Source: Enterobacteriaceae bacterium (GTDB taxonomy: Bacteria; Pseudomonadota; Gammaproteobacteria; Enterobacterales; Enterobacteriaceae). Taken from it: a stretch of 6,996 nucleotides of DNA. The stretch covers positions 1-6,996 of the forward strand of contig JALAGK010000518.1 of NCBI GenBank assembly GCA_022712475.1, written 5' to 3'. The notes beneath the pieces are model-generated. The model worked only from the letters and a program-made list of their open reading frames with translations, did not search any database and had not been told where the DNA came from. The position numbers and the translations under genes are program-made. Position 1 is the stretch's first letter. Every line of letters begins with the position of its first letter. Shown piece after piece: positions 5,817 through 6,996 of this stretch.

Positions 5817-5867
5817 TATGTCTTCAGGGAATTCTCAAGCACCTGTCGCCCGCCCTTTGAGAGTGAT

Positions 5868-6689
5868 ATGCGTAAAACTTTTATGTTGTTTGTGGGCTCG
5901 CTGTACTTATTGCCTCAGCCCGGCTGGAGCGACGTCGGCGATACCGACACCCTTAATGCCGCAGAAATTCAGACACTGTTTTTTGGCAAAGATGAACGCG
6001 TGCGTGTCGACAATCCGACCACCCCACCATGGGATGCTATCGGGCAGCTCGAAACCGCCAGCGGTAATCTGTGCACCGCGACGCTTATCGCCCCAAATCT
6101 GGCACTGACCGCAGGACATTGTCTGCTGACGCCACCTGACGGCGCGCCGGATAAAGCCGTCGCACTGCGTTTTGTCTCTCGTGACGGTATCTGGCGCTAT
6201 GAAATCCACGGTATTGAAGGCCGGGTCACCTCTTCCCTGCGCCGGCGCCTGAAACCAGACGGTGATGGCTGGATAGTGCCGCCATCCGCAGCGCCCTGGG
6301 ATTTTGGGCTGGTAGTGCTGAACTATGCTATTTCAGGCATCACGCCTATTGCGTTGTTTCAGGGAGACAAAGATGCCCTTACCGCCGCGCTCAAGGCCCA
6401 GGACCGTAAAGTCACACAATCGGGCTACCCGGAAGACCATCTCAATACGCTCTACCGGCACGAAAGTTGCCAGGTGACCGGCTGGGCGCAGCAATCGGTG
6501 CTGTCACACCGCTGCGATACCTTGCCCGGCGACAGTGGATCACCGCTTTTATTAAAAACGGACAGTGGCTGGTCACTTATTGCCGTACAAAGCTCTGCGC
6601 CAGCGGCTAAAGACCGCAACCGTGCCGATAACCGCGCTATTGCCGTCACCGGATTTCGCGATAAGTTGATGAAACTGGTGGAACTCTAA
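5868..6689 (+). CDS. ydgD: Periplasmic trypsin-like serine protease YdgD
   Basis: The 273-residue product is a secreted serine endopeptidase of the chymotrypsin fold (family S1, V8/glutamyl-endopeptidase-like branch). A signal peptide covers about residues 1-21 ([15 protein letters not shown], then GWS before D22). The catalytic triad is complete: H84 in TAGHC, D145 in PWDFGLVVL and S223 in PGDSGSPLL. Four cysteines (C69, C85, C201, C216) fall in two close pairs beside the His and Ser, fitting two disulfides formed in the periplasm. The ATG at 5868 is preferred over upstream in-frame codons (from 5784) because GAGAG stands 4 bases before it, the signal peptide begins there, and the length then equals that of E. 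coli YdgD as I recall it. It follows ydgU by 102 bases with a possible own promoter and ends before a bidirectional terminator. Its natural substrate is not known to me. Confidence 0.94.
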   Translation: MRKTFMLFVGSLYLLPQPGWSDVGDTDTLNAAEIQTLFFGKDERVRVDNPTTPPWDAIGQLETASGNLCTATLIAPNLALTAGHCLLTPPDGAPDKAVALRFVSRDGIWRYEIHGIEGRVTSSLRRRLKPDGDGWIVPPSAAPWDFGLVVLNYAISGITPIALFQGDKDALTAALKAQDRKVTQSGYPEDHLNTLYRHESCQVTGWAQQSVLSHRCDTLPGDSGSPLLLKTDSGWSLIAVQSSAPAAKDRNRADNRAIAVTGFRDKLMKLVEL

Positions 6690-6712
6690 CCCCGCCCATC
6701 GCAACAGCAGAC

Positions 6713-6745
6713 AAAAAAGGGAAATGCTTTCGCATTCCCCTTTTT
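6713..6745. terminator. Bidirectional terminator between ydgD and mdtI
   Basis: AAAAAGGG (6714-6721) plus AATGC (6723-6727) pairs with GCATT (6732-6736) plus CCCTTTTT (6738-6745) around the loop TTTC with one A-C mismatch, giving a 13-bp stem. T tracts follow on both strands, so it ends both ydgD (+) and mdtI (-). Confidence 0.9.
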
Positions 6746-6771
6746 CTTTGTTCGGCAGAGTTTTCTGCTTA

Positions 6772-6996
6772 TCAGGCAAGCTTAATGAGCATCATACCCA
6801 GCAACAGCAGCCCCAGCCCGAACCAGCCTTTACGATTGAGCCGCTGTCCAAACAGTACCCAACCCGCCGCAACGGTCGCGGCCACGCCAAAACCGCCCCA
6901 CAGCGCATAAGCAACAGAAAGCTCTATGCCCTTTACCGCCTGCGACAGGGCGCTGAACGCCGCCAGTACTGCCAACAGCGACAATATGCCGTAAAC
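6772..6996 (-). CDS. mdtI: Spermidine export subunit MdtI, 3' part (window ends inside gene)
   Basis: The last 74 codons of an SMR-family membrane protein are seen; the frame runs open to the window edge ([14 protein letters not shown]...) and ends ...MMLIKLA. E. coli MdtI has 109 residues and nearly the same sequence here (for example [12 protein letters not shown] and AYALWGGFG), so about 35 N-terminal residues, including the conserved membrane Glu of the family, lie outside the window. MdtI pairs with MdtJ as a small-multidrug-resistance type heterodimer that exports spermidine across the inner membrane. Visible features are the SMR block [10 protein letters not shown] and the GQRLNRKGW loop before the last helix. 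In E. coli mdtJ is next to mdtI in the same operon, just outside this window. The gene converges on ydgD over a shared terminator. Confidence 0.95.
   Translation of the reverse strand, partial: VYGILSLLAVLAAFSALSQAVKGIELSVAYALWGGFGVAATVAAGWVLFGQRLNRKGWFGLGLLLLGMMLIKLA

Noticed and set aside
5784..5867. Longer N-terminus for YdgD
   Set aside because: It would bury the signal peptide inside the chain and use a non-ATG codon; the ATG at 5868 has a suitable ribosome binding site and gives the expected family length.

Overview
The window looks like chromosomal DNA of a member of the Enterobacteriaceae (E. coli/Enterobacter-like relatives) of moderately high GC. The right and left ends reproduce the E. 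coli K-12 gene order ynfM - asr - ydgU - ydgD - mdtI as I know it, and the encoded proteins read as close orthologues. Between ynfM and asr, however, lie three genes that I do not know from this place in K-12.

Layout: (1) 1-67, leader of ynfM. (2) 68-1315, ynfM, an MFS inner-membrane exporter, GTG start. (3) 1483-2712, a SdaC/TdcC-type amino acid permease on the + strand. (4) 2750-3589, a two-domain GNAT acetyltransferase on the - strand, convergent with the permease and sharing a short hairpin with it. (5) 3709-5193, an M32 (carboxypeptidase Taq family) metallopeptidase on the + strand, divergent from the acetyltransferase and closed by a strong intrinsic terminator. (6) 5347-5625, asr, the acid-shock protein, preceded by a near-perfect RstA box. 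(7) 5685-5765, a 26-codon membrane peptide gene, ydgU, behind a hairpin. (8) 5868-6689, ydgD, a secreted trypsin-like serine protease. (9) 6772-6996, the 3' part of mdtI (SMR-type spermidine exporter subunit) on the - strand, sharing a bidirectional terminator with ydgD.

How the genes work together: asr and ydgU form an acid-stress unit under RstAB-type control; ydgD follows with its own leader, and its product is exported to the same compartment as Asr. The three-gene insert has an amino-acid theme (uptake permease, cytosolic carboxypeptidase, acetyltransferase), but the genes are arranged convergently and divergently and so are not one operon. No RNA genes, CRISPR arrays, insertion sequences or phage parts were seen. 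No stretch longer than 300 bases lacks a gene. I see no clearly new biological system; the best leads are the acid-shock regulatory layout and the lineage-specific insert.
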